DNA of 64,000 nt from Phycomyces nitens (GCA_022702545.1 JAHRBC010000004.1:4370001-4434000), one strand, 5' to 3'; shown: positions 1-15,307, counted from the stretch's first letter. Numbers and translations: made by a program. The notes: a model not told the origin generated them from the sequence alone.

Positions 1-1163
1 ACTAGCCAAATATCCAAAAGGCATTTGAACATGTCCAAGCTATAGATCAAGATGTATTGGTTGGTTGTAATTAAAGACAAGTTGTCAAGAGATTAATGAG
101 GATGGAGACAGAATATCATCGGGTGTGGCAATTATTACAAGAAAGATTGTACAAATGGTTATTGGTAACATATAATTATGGTAGTACTTATTTGTATGAT
201 CACAAGGTAAAGGGTACTTTATAATTACCATAAATTTACAAAACTCAAGTTAATGGTTTGCAGCGTTTTAGTTTGTGATTCTTTGGTGTCAAGACAAAGA
301 TTGAGCTCTCATAGCTCGGTTAGCTACAAAACATTGAACCAATAGGGGAATATTAATTGAGACATTAATCCCTTGAAAAAAGTTGATGTTTGGTGGTGAA
401 ACCGATTCACAAAACCCTTTATACGCCAAGAGGAAAAGGTACCTATAATTCTCCTTTTTCATGGTAATAGACTCACTTTTGTCAAATCAGAAACCAGGTT
501 CTGGCATCTTGATTGAGCAGCTTTAGTCTAGTAATCTTTATATTTAGATGGCGAAACTAAATGGAGTTGTTCTTACTTGATACACTGAGTGTAAATAATC
601 GTGTAACGGTTCACATTTGCTCTCCACCAGAGGCACACTTTTTCTAAAGAAAAGCAGAAAGTGAATAGTACCAACTTTTAGTAGTCAGTTCGTTTGGCCT
701 TGGTAATGACAATCAGCCATTTCTATTGCGTGCTTGTCTAATATCTCAATGATATTAAGATATATATATATATATTCATTCATTACAAAGCATAAGAATC
801 ATATTTGGTATTTAGAAACGTCTCTCCATTTCAGCTTCTTCGAATATCCTGGCTTATTGATACTCAAATCTAGCCCAGTCTGCTTGTAGTACTTGTGAAC
901 TTATGAATATATTTGCTTGTTGATATTGAACTTTACAATTTCATGAGCTAATTTATACATGCTGTTTTTTCTTGTAGGGCAAGGTTTTGGTGCTATATTG
1001 ATAGTTTTTGGTTTTTTTTTTATTATATTATCAAAATACTGACTCAGAGAATATTCGTTGTGAAAAGTTGTTTGCTTTTTCGTTTTTAACGTATGATTGC
1101 ACCTGTTGTGTTTTTTTTTCTTGAAACAATATTTCCCAAAGACCAATTGTGTAAAGTCACTAT
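1..1163. other. AT-rich intergenic DNA
   Basis: No convincing coding region. The open frames here are short, rich in Lys, Asn and Ile codons, and lack recognisable motifs. An (AT)n tract lies near 761-774. A 12-base string near base 17 recurs near 1212 inside the fold-back sequence, so part of the left edge may belong to the same repeat family. Confidence 0.5.
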
Positions 1164-1309
1164 CTAGTCAACAGATATGCCTTTTAGTTTCAGAAATAAG
1201 ACTGAAATCAAAAAGGCATTTGTATTAATCGATAAATATTGATTCTCTGAACCAAACAAGATTCTTTCAGAACCAATATTTATTGATTAACCATCTGTTG
1301 AGTATCTAG
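1164..1309. repeat. Three-stem fold-back sequence
   Basis: Nested inverted repeats are visible. An outer arm (1168-1176 with 1293-1301) encloses two further hairpins: 1178-1193 pairs with 1202-1218, and 1224-1250 pairs with 1267-1291 with a few mismatches. The result is a Y-shaped or three-way-junction fold in single-stranded DNA or RNA. No coding potential. It could be a fold-back or MITE-type element, or a structured transcript; the sequence alone does not decide. Confidence 0.5.
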
Positions 1310-1890
1310 TAAGCTCATTTTGCCAGGATATGATATTATCCGTTTTTATGGCTTGGTTATGTTGGTTTTATTTGCCAAAGAGAGTATCCATGAGATGGTC
1401 TTTGATGGTTTCTCAATCCCCAAAAGTCGATCAAGCAATAGGAGTGAATTGTGATGAAGTTGAATGGATACAGCCTTGATGGTTTACTTATCTTTCCTGC
1501 GCTTCAATAACATCAAATGGGAGTATCTTGTTGCCAAATCTATATTTGTAGATGTATAGAGATTGATTAATAACCAGTTATCACGAATATATATATATCT
1601 GGGAACCAGTAGTTATTGAATAAATTTTAAGGTGCAAGATCGATTAGATGGGCACATAGTTCCAGTCATAGCTAGAGACCAAGTCACTACATATTGATTA
1701 ATTTTCCTGAAAGGAAATGTATTTTCCAGAAATCTTTGATAATTATACATCTATCAAAGAGTGATCTTTTGTTAACTTCTGTAGTATGTATGTAAGAGTT
1801 ACTAGTAGTTTGATCCCCAGAACTGTTAAGTATTTTATCGCCAGATATATGAAAATACCTGTATTTTTATAATATCACAGAGTTTTTGGG
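1310..1890. other. AT-rich intergenic DNA
   Basis: No gene seen. It contains several short imperfect inverted repeats, for example around 1570-1625 and 1735-1762, and an (AT)n tract near 1589-1600. Confidence 0.45.
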
Positions 1891-2420
1891 CTAACACCCA
1901 ATTTCAAGGGGACTAGCTATGGTTTTTTTATGATCAGTAAATATTTCTAAAAATGCACACAATCTGAGAAAATAACCAGACCTTGAGTGAATATTTTCGT
2001 CAGAAATATCATCCTGTAGCACATATGTAGCAATCTGATACTGTCCTCCTTGATATATACTATTTCGGGAGTATTCCTCAGCATACTGCTTATGAATAGA
2101 GTCGGCGAGTTTTTTTTTTTGGATCATGGATATAATGCTTGTGCTTGTGCTTGAGATTATATACATACCTTATTTCCGAGCTGAGTCTGCGAGAGACCAG
2201 GCGTTTTGGGTAAAGCAAGAATAATGTCTTTGTGGAATGCAAGTAATTGTCCAGAGACATCCTGATAAGCGTTGTCTACCAAAGGTTGTTTGGCCTGACT
2301 GAGTTGGGGTTCCTGTTGTAAAGTCTTCCTGCCGTATATTGCGTAGAGAGTGTGAGATGGAATTGTACGGTGGGTAAAAGTACAAATTTTCCTGCTGAGC
2401 CCGTGCGAATATAAATCCAT
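1891..2420 (-). CDS. Possible small two-exon gene of unknown function
   Basis: A minus-strand frame starts with ATG at 2420 and runs to an AAG/GTATGT donor (exon 2420-2169). It can join at an AG/CAG acceptor to a second open frame (2088-1891, stop TAG), giving about 149 residues. The composition (mixed hydrophobic and charged residues, few low-complexity runs) looks more protein-like than the surrounding AT-rich DNA. I recognise no domain. It may be a real small gene or an eroded exon pair from a mobile element. Confidence 0.3.
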
Positions 2421-2429
2421 GTTTTTCAA

Positions 2430-3360
2430 CGGTCTGAGATTATGACATCTATAAACCGGCCATGTTCGCTCAGAGCTGAAAGAATATATTTTTCATTACA
2501 TTCCATTAGCCATTGAACCCACTGATTTAGTCTGCCAAGGAGTCCAGATACAAGGTTTGGGTTAATTCAAACTTGGTTGAACATGTTATGTTGGCTCTTA
2601 TATCACATAAGCCGCAGTATATATACGTAGATTGTAAACAAGGCAACTGTTTCTGTTGGTATAAGAGTAATTAGTCCATACATTAAATGAATTGTATGAT
2701 TCGGATGGTCATGTACCCAATACATACTTGATATATTACAGCTGTTGCAGTAGTTTAAATCAGGCGTCTTTTAATTTACCGTTTATCACAATTATTTTAC
2801 TTTGGATGTTGGTCGATGTGTGTAGTCAAAAGGTGTTTCGTCAAAACTGTTAATAGCCATCCGGTTGCGTAGAGATGTACTAGCTCTTTCACCCAGCTTA
2901 CATGCTCATCTCATATCTGGCCATTGTATTTTTGCAAATAGATTGGGAACTAAGGGTAATGTAAAGGCAATTGTACGGAATATGTAGATGGACGATTCCT
3001 ATTTGAAGTCCAAGTATTTTTCATGCTTTGGGCACCAAGATATGTAGATATACATTCGATATATTGAGATAAGTGAGGTTGTTCTGCAGGCATATTGGTA
3101 TGCACAACTCTTGTAATGTCTCCATCTTGAAACCCGGAACCGTTAGTGGTTATTCGATCTCTCCAGACTAAATACTGAGCTCGTTAAACCCAAAGAGTGT
3201 GTCGACATTTAATTGATCGTTCGTTTAAAAGCAAATTATCCATTTCGTTCCGTAGTGCGCGTCTTTTCTCTCCTAGGTCTGTGACAGTAAAAGTTTGGGT
3301 GTTGGTAGGAGCAGTTGGTTGTCAAAGTGAAGCTTGACTTCCTCTACGAGTGAACCGTAT
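2430..3360. other. Intergenic DNA
   Basis: No convincing gene, RNA or repeat family seen in this stretch. Confidence 0.45.
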
Positions 3361-3362
3361 AC

Positions 3363-4215
3363 CTAATCTACACATGATTCGCGCATATACATTAAAGAAA
3401 CATTTGTTTGATCTTTAGTCACTGATAGTGATGTTGTTACTGGCGTTACTAATGCCGCTGAAGCTACTGATGCCGCTGAAGCTACTGATGCCGCTGAAGC
3501 TACTGATGCCGCTGAAGCTACTGATGCCGCTGAAGCTACTGATGCCGCTGAAGCTACTGATGCCGCTGAAGCTACTGATGCCGCTGAAGCTACTGATGCC
3601 GCTGAAGCTACTGATGCCGCTGAAGCTACTGATGCCGCTGAAGCTACTGATGCCGCTGAAGCTACTGATGCCGCTGACGTTACTAAAGTTGCTGAAGCTG
3701 TGTTCGTCGAATTATCTACCTGATTTAAAAATAAGGTCCCTTGAATTTTTTCCTTGAAACTTGAAGAGCGGTTGCTTTGAAACGACTGCAAATATTTATA
3801 CGCTTTTTCATAGGTGAAGAACATGTTCTGGTCACGTTTACGGATAGCTTTGGGATCAACTGCTTGGATTCTAGGACTGCTACACTGTATCGCGAGAGTA
3901 TCTCAAGACCAATATATAGTAGTGTTCAAGCTTCTTTAATATTGGTCGGATATTTGATAGCTTGGTCTTCAGAAATAGAGATCTAACCGCTATAAAAGCT
4001 TGAAAATGTTTGAATACAGCGGAAAGTTGATAATCATACAATGTCGTCAAGGGCTCACCCGTAATATTCGCGCGTTTTAATTGAATGAGGTTCGCTAGAT
4101 ACTTTATGAAGGATCTATCAATTTGCACTTTTGGTCGGTGAATTGTATCCATGAGGACTGTAGAGCCGAATTGTTCACAGGCGTAGCAGATATAGTAGGT
4201 CCAGGGTTTAGGATA
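3363..4215 (-). pseudogene. Possible gene or gene remnant with a 13-fold six-residue repeat
   Basis: Two protein-like minus-strand frames lie about 150 bases apart. The upstream one (about 4215-3980) has no ATG and contains a Cys-containing, Leu/Tyr-rich segment. The downstream one (about 3885-3363, ending in TAG) starts with a charged, aromatic stretch and then runs into an Ala/Ser/Val repeat encoded by an 18-bp minisatellite. A GT...AG intron could join them, but I find no clear start codon. No family recognised. A decayed gene is as likely as a working one. Confidence 0.3.
3449..3682. repeat. 18-bp minisatellite, about 13 copies
   Basis: Thirteen head-to-tail copies of an 18-base unit are nearly perfect; the last copy differs by a base. 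The unit has no stop codon in several frames on both strands, so the tract is open both ways. On the minus strand it adds an Ala-Ala-Ser-Val-Ala-Ser type repeat to the open frame ending at 3363. Confidence 0.9.
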
Positions 4216-4219
4216 CAAA

Positions 4220-6169
4220 AATAGTAGTTTTAAATACTAAATAAAAAGAAGTTCAAGGGTTGTTGATAATGACTAAAGATCTTTTTATTCATTTTTATAT
4301 TATTTAAAAAATGGCTACAGGATTTATTCCCTCCATGTCAGTTTGACAGTCCCATCAAAATTTTGGGAAACAAATTGACCTATACCAGGATATCTGTGTG
4401 ACAATAATATATTTTTCTCCTTTTTAAGTTAGAATTTAAAGTGATAAGCATGATATTTAAGAAGTTTATTTTGCTTGTACAAGAATAAAATAAATCTCAT
4501 TATTCAGTTTGTTCCAAAATATTCAATGAAGACCAGAAAAACCTGTCCGGCAACGGTTTATCTCTTGCCAACTATCTTTTAAAAAATTCTGCATTGAACT
4601 CAGAAAGGCAGCTCACCGCCAGCTAGCTTTTTTAACCTCAACTCACCTATCATTGAAGAATACAATACAGAGTTGATAAGAGAAACGATTGACAGAGAAG
4701 ATAAAGATGTCAATCTATAGATAATAAACATTTTTTTACTATTATTTCTAAAGAGCTTTTATAATCCCATGTAAAAGTTCCTCCGTATTTGAGGAGATCT
4801 CTCATGGTTCTTTAAAGAGATCATTACATTATCGCTGTGGCATCGCTGCCTCTCTATATAGTTCTTTTTAAAAGGATTCATACCAGCCATATTATTGCTA
4901 TCAGTGATGCCACTAGTGCCTTTCAAAGCGACCCCATGTTTCCTTTTTTTTTGTGAACACTTGGCCAAGTGTACCAATTTACGCTTTTTGTGTTCTACTG
5001 ATGAATGACAGAATGAGCCAATTATTCAAGAAACGTGTATATTACGAGTATATTTTTTTTACTCGTACCTTGTGTCTATTTAGAGCTTTTTTCAAGTACT
5101 TATAGTAATATTATAATATATTTGGCACCATTAGTCAAATACAAGGAATAGTTTTATTGTATACATTGAACGGTAAAGTACACACCTTTAATGCATTCCA
5201 GTACTAATAATCCATTCAACCTACAATTGTATTGAATAGAACATCGCACCACCTTTAGACTATACTAATTATTTCCAACTGCTCCTGGTAGTCCATACTG
5301 AGATACGCTTTTACATGTGTTATATTTGTGTCAATGTCCATCAAGAAGTATACGTTCTTATTTGGTCTAATTGAGATTTTAATTTGTAACCGCTTTTGCT
5401 ATAACCAAGGTTTATCAGCTTTGTTCAGATAGGTAAGATACATTATCTATCTTTATATTACTTAATATATGATATCTTTATTTTAGTATATTCTGCACAA
5501 ATAATCTTCGTTAAATATAGTGTATTATTCTTCCTATTTTATACAAGAGTAGAATTTGGTGTCTTGAAACCAACTGTATTGGGAAATAAAGTTCTATTGA
5601 ACTATATAATATATTCTCTCTTTTGTCCTACTCATAATTGTAACCGATCTTATATGCCTTAATTGATTTTAAACTTTTTTTTTCAATACCATTCACCATT
5701 GGTAAGCTTCTTATAATAATCCAATTACCGTGGCTCCATTTATCTGCCTTTCTTAGCCTTTATAAATTTCAAAATGGCGAATAAGATGTTATTTTTAACT
5801 TGTTCAAATATTTCATTTATATTACTAATAATTATATAGATTTTTGGCTATTGAGTAAGCACGAGCTTCTGAATATGTATTATTATTATTGAATGGTAAA
5901 GCAATTCAATAAACAGTTGTATTCACCGATATATAACTAATTTCTCTAGATATTAGTTACCGTGGTTATCTATAGTAATGGTTAATTAGATATTGCTTGT
6001 CACCACGCTCAGATAAAAGAAGTATTCTCCAATAATACATCAATAAAAGAAAAGCTCAAATATATTCAATATACAACTTTTCAATAGTAATGATAACTAG
6101 AAAAATCAAACTTGAAATATAGAAAGCTGTATATATATAAAGTATTGATTTATTCAAAACAAGAAACTA
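4220..6169. other. AT-rich gene-poor DNA
   Basis: No supported gene. The few open frames, such as the minus-strand one at 4759-4977, are short and show no motif. Base composition is strongly AT-biased throughout. Confidence 0.5.
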
Positions 6170-7207
6170 ATATTTGGTATTGCTGTATTTAGCATCAATT
6201 ACTATCTGCCATTGAGTTTGCATACACTTTGCTAAACGTGAAGCAAGTTCAGTGTCCATTATCTCCCACTATCATTGCATTGAAGCCTTCAAATTGACTA
6301 TATTTTATATACTGCTTGTTTTATTCATATTTATCTCGAGGATACACCAAACATGCTTAATAAAATTTAAATCAGGACTTTGAGCAAACTAATACTCCAC
6401 ACCCTTGATTGCATGGTCCTTTTTCCATCACTTTTTAATAGGGGCCAATACGTCGACTTGCCTTACCTTGTAGTACAAAATCCCTATCTTGTTCCTCTGA
6501 CAGATCTTTGACCCAGGCAAGAAAGTTCTGAGCCAAAGTGTTGGCTTAATCGTCTTAATTTATAGGGTCTTTAAGATCACCAAAGGCCCAAAACTACCAA
6601 TCCAAAAACAGCTCTAGATTGTGGCACTACCCTTCCCCCGCTTTGTTCTAGGTAAGATATCTCCTTTTTCGTACCTTTCTCCAACTCGTCTAATTACTCG
6701 GTTACTGACATCACTACCTTTGTATACTTGTTCATTGGCCATTTGTCTGATTGACATGATCTTTGGTCTATGCAGTCTTTGCTGTTTGTGCCTCTCTGTC
6801 AAAGATGGCTTATGGGCTCCAATATAAGAATTAAAACCAAGGTTTTCGAGGCAACTAATCACTGCTGCACTACAGACAAAAATTTCTACGTTTAATGTCA
6901 ATTTTATCTAATTGTAATTGACAAATGGATTCCTCCGTATGTATTGTATAAGATGTCTCTCTGTCCTCTTACTAATTGATTTTTTTTTGCTGACCTGGGA
7001 TCTTTCCAAGAAGGGGTTATCTAGTTTCATCGGATCTCTTGACGATCTTTTAATTGACAAGATCATTTCCACAACTGCTGGAATCCTTTTGGGACCAATC
7101 GCAGCCAAATTCAGGTACATGATCCCACCTATGTGACAATAATACCATGATTTACTTTCTCTTGTCCAGTATCTGGTAATCTTGACCTCAGGCTTGGAAA
7201 CATGCAC
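6170..7207 (-). pseudogene. Decayed Tc1/mariner transposase
   Basis: Read on the minus strand, fragments in several frames follow the order of a Tc1-type transposase. First comes a helix-turn-helix segment (about 7070-6910, with SKRTERHLIQYIRRNPF). Next are the GFNSYIGAHKPSLTERHK motif (about 6840-6780) and a segment resembling the GE.Y...ILP.TK.G.GS stretch near the second acidic residue (about 6690-6620). Then comes SPDLNFIKHVW (about 6400-6340), which holds the third catalytic region. The tail near 6240-6180 (LASRLAKCMQTQWQIVIDA) matches the usual C-terminus. Stops and frameshifts separate the pieces, so it is dead. No terminal repeats were found. Confidence 0.8.
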
Positions 7208-7209
7208 TG

Positions 7210-8341
7210 ATAAAAGCTGCTCCTACCTTGATTATTATCATAGCCAATGTACTCTGCTAGTCAAATTTATTCTTTCTGATACTTTTTTGAAGCTCTCTTT
7301 TCCAAGAATCAAGGCGATATCCTATTTTTCCTATCACCACAGACCATTAGAAACAAACTAAACGCTAGACAGTAGGCTTACATGCCAATATATGTCTTTT
7401 CTTTCGACTATTAAGTATTTTCTCCATCTTTCTACTCTTGAAACCCCCAAAAATATCCAATTCATCTTCTCCTCGAATGGCTTGTAGTATCAATACTTTA
7501 CTTTTTTTTTCAAGAAACAAATCTTTACCCCCGAGTAATTCTCTCGATAAATTCCAAATGCATATCTTTGCATATTCTTGAGCTATTCTCATTTATTTCT
7601 ACTCTTTAGCTAGGCATCTATTCACTAAATAAAACAGCTATTGGATCCTTGGTAATATATCTACCACTTTCTTAATAGCAGATGCTGTCAATTATTCCTT
7701 CATCTAAATCGAAATATATTCCAATGACTTTATCAAAAACGAAATAGTCTCTTTTCATGACTTCTCGATCCTCTTGGCAATGTGTGTGCATTTAGGTCAT
7801 TCTAAAAAAAACAACTATTAACCATTTATTCTTCTCTTGTATAGCCAAAATTCAAGTGTGGAATTTACTGATCTAAAGATACTTGATTATAAAGATTAAT
7901 AGATTTAGACAATCTTTTCCAATGACTTTCCTAGCTAATCATCTGGGCTACAGAATCACTTGACAGGCACATACTTTGAAGTTATGTACATCAAGATGTT
8001 TTTAAGCTCTTTCTTCCTGGTGTAATTGCTATAAAAAGATCTCTTGGAATTGTCGACAATGGCAAAGTATGATGGTCATTAAATACCAATACTCTTCTTC
8101 TTCTTCTTCTTCTTCATGATCATCATCATGGTAGATTGCAAAATAAGAAAAAAGGCAATGAAATCTCCTATTGCAATGCCGTGTCACAATATTTACATTT
8201 TAAGAAATAGCTTTGTCATGACTTTTCACACTGGTAAAGAATAGATTCCAATCATCAATAAATGTGAATTTATTTACCTATATATTTCCAATTCCTCTCT
8301 TTCTTGTTTCCTTTCTTTGGTTTCCATTCGGCCACTACATA
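7210..8341. other. Intergenic DNA
   Basis: No gene supported. A minus-strand open frame at 7365-7592 has no recognisable motif. A (TTC)n run lies near 8095-8115. The 3' part is presumably the promoter side of the thioesterase gene. Confidence 0.45.
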
Positions 8342-8966
8342 ATGTATATCTTGCCTGAAATTGCTGAAAAGTACCCGACTCTGGCTGAATTTGCCGCGGC
8401 TGTGGTCAGGAATAGAAACGAAGACCACTGCTGGGATAATACGATCAATGAAAACTTAACCGCCGTCAAGGCAGATACAAACAAACTCACCTGGGAATTC
8501 AAAGTCCAAAAGTCTCACTGTAACATGTAAGCCATCATTCCAAAGCATAGCTGTTCTTATTCAACATTTTTATACATCAAAAAGGCTTGGAAGTTTGCAT
8601 GGTGGTTGTGTGGCAACCCTTATTGATGTCTGCAGTACTTGTACTATTTTAACCTACGAGGGTACGTATGTGTACAATGTGATTTGTTGGGGGATATCCA
8701 AAGAGTGGTTATTCGGAAAGTATGATATTCATCGACTCTGCTTGGCTTTGATAGGCAAGTCAAAATGGAAGACTGTTGGCGTTTCTACTGATCTTTCAAT
8801 AAGCTACATACGCGGCATATCCCCAGGCAGTGTAGCTCGTATTGAATGCGAGGTACAGAGAGTGGGCAAAACAATGGCCAATATTTATACCACAATCTAT
8901 GATGAGCGAAACAACCTGTGTTACACTGGATCTCATACCAAGTTTTGCGTGGATTCCAAGATGTAG
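8342..8966 (+). CDS. Hotdog-fold acyl-CoA thioesterase (ACOT13/PaaI-like)
   Basis: Exons 8342-8526, 8585-8661 and 8755-8966 give 157 residues with consistent phases. The middle and last exons carry the hallmark of the 4HBT family: LHGGCVATLIDVCSTC (catalytic Asp region), then VGVSTDLSISYIRG, then VGKTMANIYTTIYDE and a closing GSHTKF. This is the same order as in the small ACOT13-type enzymes, which hydrolyse acyl-CoA to free fatty acid and CoA, often in mitochondria. The length fits that family. The open frame extends 26 codons upstream of the chosen ATG with a hydrophobic stretch. I chose the internal Met because the family starts near there, but a longer form is possible. The first intron ends in an A-rich acceptor. 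Confidence 0.85.
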
Positions 8967-9705
8967 AATTTCCAAACACAAATGATGTATACCAGGATAA
9001 GTTCAATTGTGATTTGTATTTCTATATAGATAGAAAGATGAATTTTAAATAAAATAGATGATATGTTTTATGTTATATATATTTCCCTTGTATTTTAATA
9101 AAGTGTTGGTATTCTAAAGACAAGATTGTTATAAATACATGACACTACATCTGGTGAAAATTAACTTTTATCTTGAGCATCAGGGAAATATCTTTTTAAG
9201 CGCACAATAAACATAAAGACTCTCAGTACTCTAATTTATGCTGAGCACAATATCAAGACGATTTAAATATGAAAACGTTGGATATCTGTCATGATCACAA
9301 TATCTATGAAATATTAGACAGATTAGCAGTGGATTTATAACACCAAAGGGACCAGATGTTTCTCTGTATATTTTCTAGCCTATAGATGGTCTGTATTCTA
9401 GTGTTAAGACTATCATCTTGTAATAAAAATCGGCCTACTTTTTACTACTCTAGTCTGACTAATGAATATATAAATTTGATATTGACATTTAACTTTCTAC
9501 CACTGCTTGTTTCAATATCATTTTCTCAAAAAGTACAATAGAAAATAGCTATTTATTAGATTATAATATATATATATTGCATGCCTCGAGTATGATTATG
9601 TCCTATGTCGAGGCTCAAATCAAGGTCGCTGGCAAGCTATTATGCTTTGAGTATTTTGTGGTTGTTGATCTAGTAAGTTATTCATCATTTAGAAAGAGCG
9701 ATGTC
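8967..9705. other. Intergenic DNA left of the transposon
   Basis: No gene seen. A short perfect hairpin (7-bp arms, GCCTCGA/TCGAGGC) lies near 9584-9616, about 90 bases outside the left terminal repeat of the Mutator-like element. Confidence 0.45.
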
Positions 9706-9752
9706 GCATCCCCTTATTTCTTGCCTATCGCTGTATGAATTTTGAGGAATAG
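9706..9752 (+). repeat. Left terminal inverted repeat of the MULE
   Basis: Begins GCATCCCCTTATTTC and pairs with the reverse complement of 12121-12170. Confidence 0.85.
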
Positions 9753-9851
9753 TGGCTTTTTTAGTAGAGGCTTGGCTGAGTAACTAGTTATTTTCTGCCA
9801 ATTTCTTTTTATTTCTTGAATTCTTGAATTCTTTATTTAAAATATCTAAAA

Positions 9852-12007
9852 ATGTCCAACAACACCATCACCTATAACGTCTTGAACATTGAAAATGCTT
9901 TGACCAATTCATCTATTGAAGGCATTAAGATGCTTCCTTTTAATACAACAATCTCGGTAAAATCCAATGAATGGGAGCAGTGTCTTGGCCGAATTAATAC
10001 ACTCTGCTCAACAAAGTGGATATTGAGAAGAAAACTTACGGATCCAAACTTGGTCTTTGGAGAGACTAGAATATGTCATCGTGGAGGAACATATCAGTCC
10101 AAGCGACAAGCTCGCCTTGCACAAAAGGAATCAAAAACATGTGGTTGTACTGCTGCTTTGAGAATAAAGCAGTATAATAATATTTTGACTGTCACCTTTT
10201 GCATGACAAAAAATCATGTCAACCATGTTCCTGGAGAGAGTCAGGAAATAAGAACATTGCCTTTACCTTCTGAGGCAATAAAAATTATCGAGGATCAGTT
10301 GAGAAGTGGAAGCAGCTGTAGAAGTACAAGAATCTCTACTCTTAGACAGATTGAAAACTGGGGTGTTGGCATAAGAAAGTCTAATTATGAAGAAATTTAT
10401 AACAGAATGAGAAAGGTTCGTTAATAATGACATATACAAGAGGTTAGATTTAATGATATTTATATAAAATATAGATGAAGACATTGCTCTATATGTTTGA
10501 TTCAGATGAAAACACTTTGGTATCAATCTGGTTAAATGAAAAGCTTTTTTCTCAGAGCTATACAATTTTTACTGGAAACATTTCGCTGTACTCTAGTGAT
10601 CAGAATCTCTTTGCTTTTGGGTTCCAATCACTCATGCAAGTAACCATTATGAGCATGTGCCAGTCTTTTTGCCTTGATGTCACACATGGTATTTCGTCAA
10701 GAAGTATGGAAGTCATGTATTCCTTGGTTACCAGACATCCACAAACTGGTAAAGGCTACCCTGTTGCATACATGGTAACAAACGATCAGACAGTTGAACC
10801 AATCAACCAATGGCTCATGTATCTTCGTCAAAGCAGCAACTTCTCGCCACTAAATATCACAATTGATTGTTGTATTGCCAAAGTCAATGCAATTACAGCA
10901 GCATTACCACAGACAGCAATTCACTACTGTGAATTTCATGTTCTTCGTGCCTGGCAGAACAATTTGGATAGCAAGGTCAAGCTGGATGGCTCCTATACAA
11001 CACAACAGCTTGGATTGTACAAAAGACAACTGAAGAACGATCTGAAAGGCATACTTATTGAGTCAGATGAAACAGTTTTTTTGACGAAAATTGCTGCTTT
11101 CAAACAAAGTATCCAAAGTCAACCCGAATTTCTTCATTACTTTGAAAGAAAATGGACAGCCACTGAAGAATTGTTGAGGAGATGGGGACGCCCTTACGTT
11201 CACGAACAGCATCAGAGATATTTGACCAACAATTATATCGAGTCATGGCATAACCAGTTGAAAGTTATTTACTTCAATCGCGCCAGAATCAGAAGATTGG
11301 ACCGTCTCATCTTCATCTTGACAAACGATGTTGAATTTTATTATGAAGAAGAGGTTAAGAGAGTCTACTTGAACAATGGAAAAATGGGCCCAATTGAGAA
11401 TGAACTGTCCAAGAATTCCTTTGCTGCCTCCCAGATACAAGATGACATACTTCCTTCTATGATCATTAACCCTTCGGGTGAGATTAGTAATAGTATGGAT
11501 GATTCTAATGGTGAGTGGCAAGTACGGTCGTTTTCAACAGAGTCTGTATGGTATACCATTACAACCATACATGATTTCATCCAGAAATGTTCCTGTCCGA
11601 GCTTTTCCCGTCGCCAGATCCCATGCAAACACATGTCTTTGCTAGCAAGATACAGTAAAGTCGCATTGAGATACATTGAACAACAAGAGCAAACATTTAT
11701 AACTTTGCATCAACAAAACGAGACTGCCGAAAGTACAGAAGCTCCTGTTGATCAAGTTGTTGAGAGAAGAAACAGTGTAAATGAAGACGAAGCCAACAAT
11801 GCCAGCTCTATTTTTCAGTGTGTCATAGCTAATTCAGCAATATGGCACCATCAACAAGAAGATTTGGAGACATTGAGCAGAATCCCAGGAGTAGATCTTG
11901 AAAAAGTAGAGATGATGACTAGATCGCTAATGGATGCAATGAAGCATTTTGACGATTTGAAAAATGCAAATTCTTCACACTTTAGAAATATAAATACTCA
12001 ACGATAA
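9852..12007 (+). CDS. MULE transposase with FAR1-like zinc finger and SWIM finger
   Basis: Exons 9852-10415 and 10475-12007 give 698 residues. The intron is 59 bases with a weak GTTCGT donor. Residues about 70-140 show a FAR1/WRKY-GCM1-like zinc-binding pattern (CHRGG, CGC, HVNH). The second exon carries the MULE catalytic core: LDVTHG (first Asp), TIDCCIAKVNA (second Asp), the typical CEFHVLRAW motif, and NNYIESWHNQLK (catalytic Glu). A C-terminal SWIM finger follows (CSCPSF...IPCKHM). It would bind the terminal repeats and cut and paste the element in the nucleus. No stop or frameshift is seen, so it may still be functional. Confidence 0.88.
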
Positions 12008-12120
12008 TAAAATCAATTCTATAATATAATAGTAAAAAAAAACGTTTATATATTTAAAGAGGTATATTAATAAATATAAACATTATAAGAATTTGAGAAA
12101 GTAAATGCTGCCACGCGTTC

Positions 12121-12170
12121 CTATTATTCCTCAAAATTCATACAGCAATAGGCAAGAAATAAGGGGATGC
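12121..12170 (-). repeat. Right terminal inverted repeat of the MULE
   Basis: The reverse complement matches 9706-9752 with one internal mismatch. It is followed directly by a poly-T run. Confidence 0.85.
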
Positions 12171-12396
12171 TTTTTTTTTTTTTTGACTTTTGGCCAATTA
12201 TTTTTTAGAAATCGCCAATTTCCATAAGCCTGACTATATATATATATATAAACAACAACAACAACAGCTTGCAAGTAATAGGCTCAAGAAGACACGTATA
12301 TTATATAACATTTTTGGCTTTTATTTATTATTTATATTGTTGCATACATGTTATCCTAGCCATTAAAGAAACACAGACAGGCCTTCTAATCATCTC

Positions 12397-15307
<2,911 letters not shown>

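Larger units (their letters stand above)
9706..12170 (+). mobile_element. Mutator-like element (MULE), apparently intact
   Basis: Terminal inverted repeats of about 47 bp (9706-9752 and 12121-12170) match at nearly every position: one internal mismatch plus differences at the inner edge. They flank a single complete transposase gene. Total length is about 2.47 kb. I could not find a 9-11 bp target-site duplication. The right side runs straight into a poly-T tract, which may hide or have replaced it. Near-identical repeats and an open reading frame suggest recent activity. Confidence 0.85.

Noticed and set aside
3428..3757. Plus-strand open frame of Leu/Met/Pro-Lys repeats
   Set aside because: It exists only because the 18-bp repeat has no stop in that frame; composition is implausible and there is no flanking coding sequence.
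8100..8130. CRISPR-like or regulatory repeat from TTC and ATC runs
   Set aside because: Simple trinucleotide microsatellites without spacers; CRISPR arrays are not expected in a eukaryotic nuclear genome.
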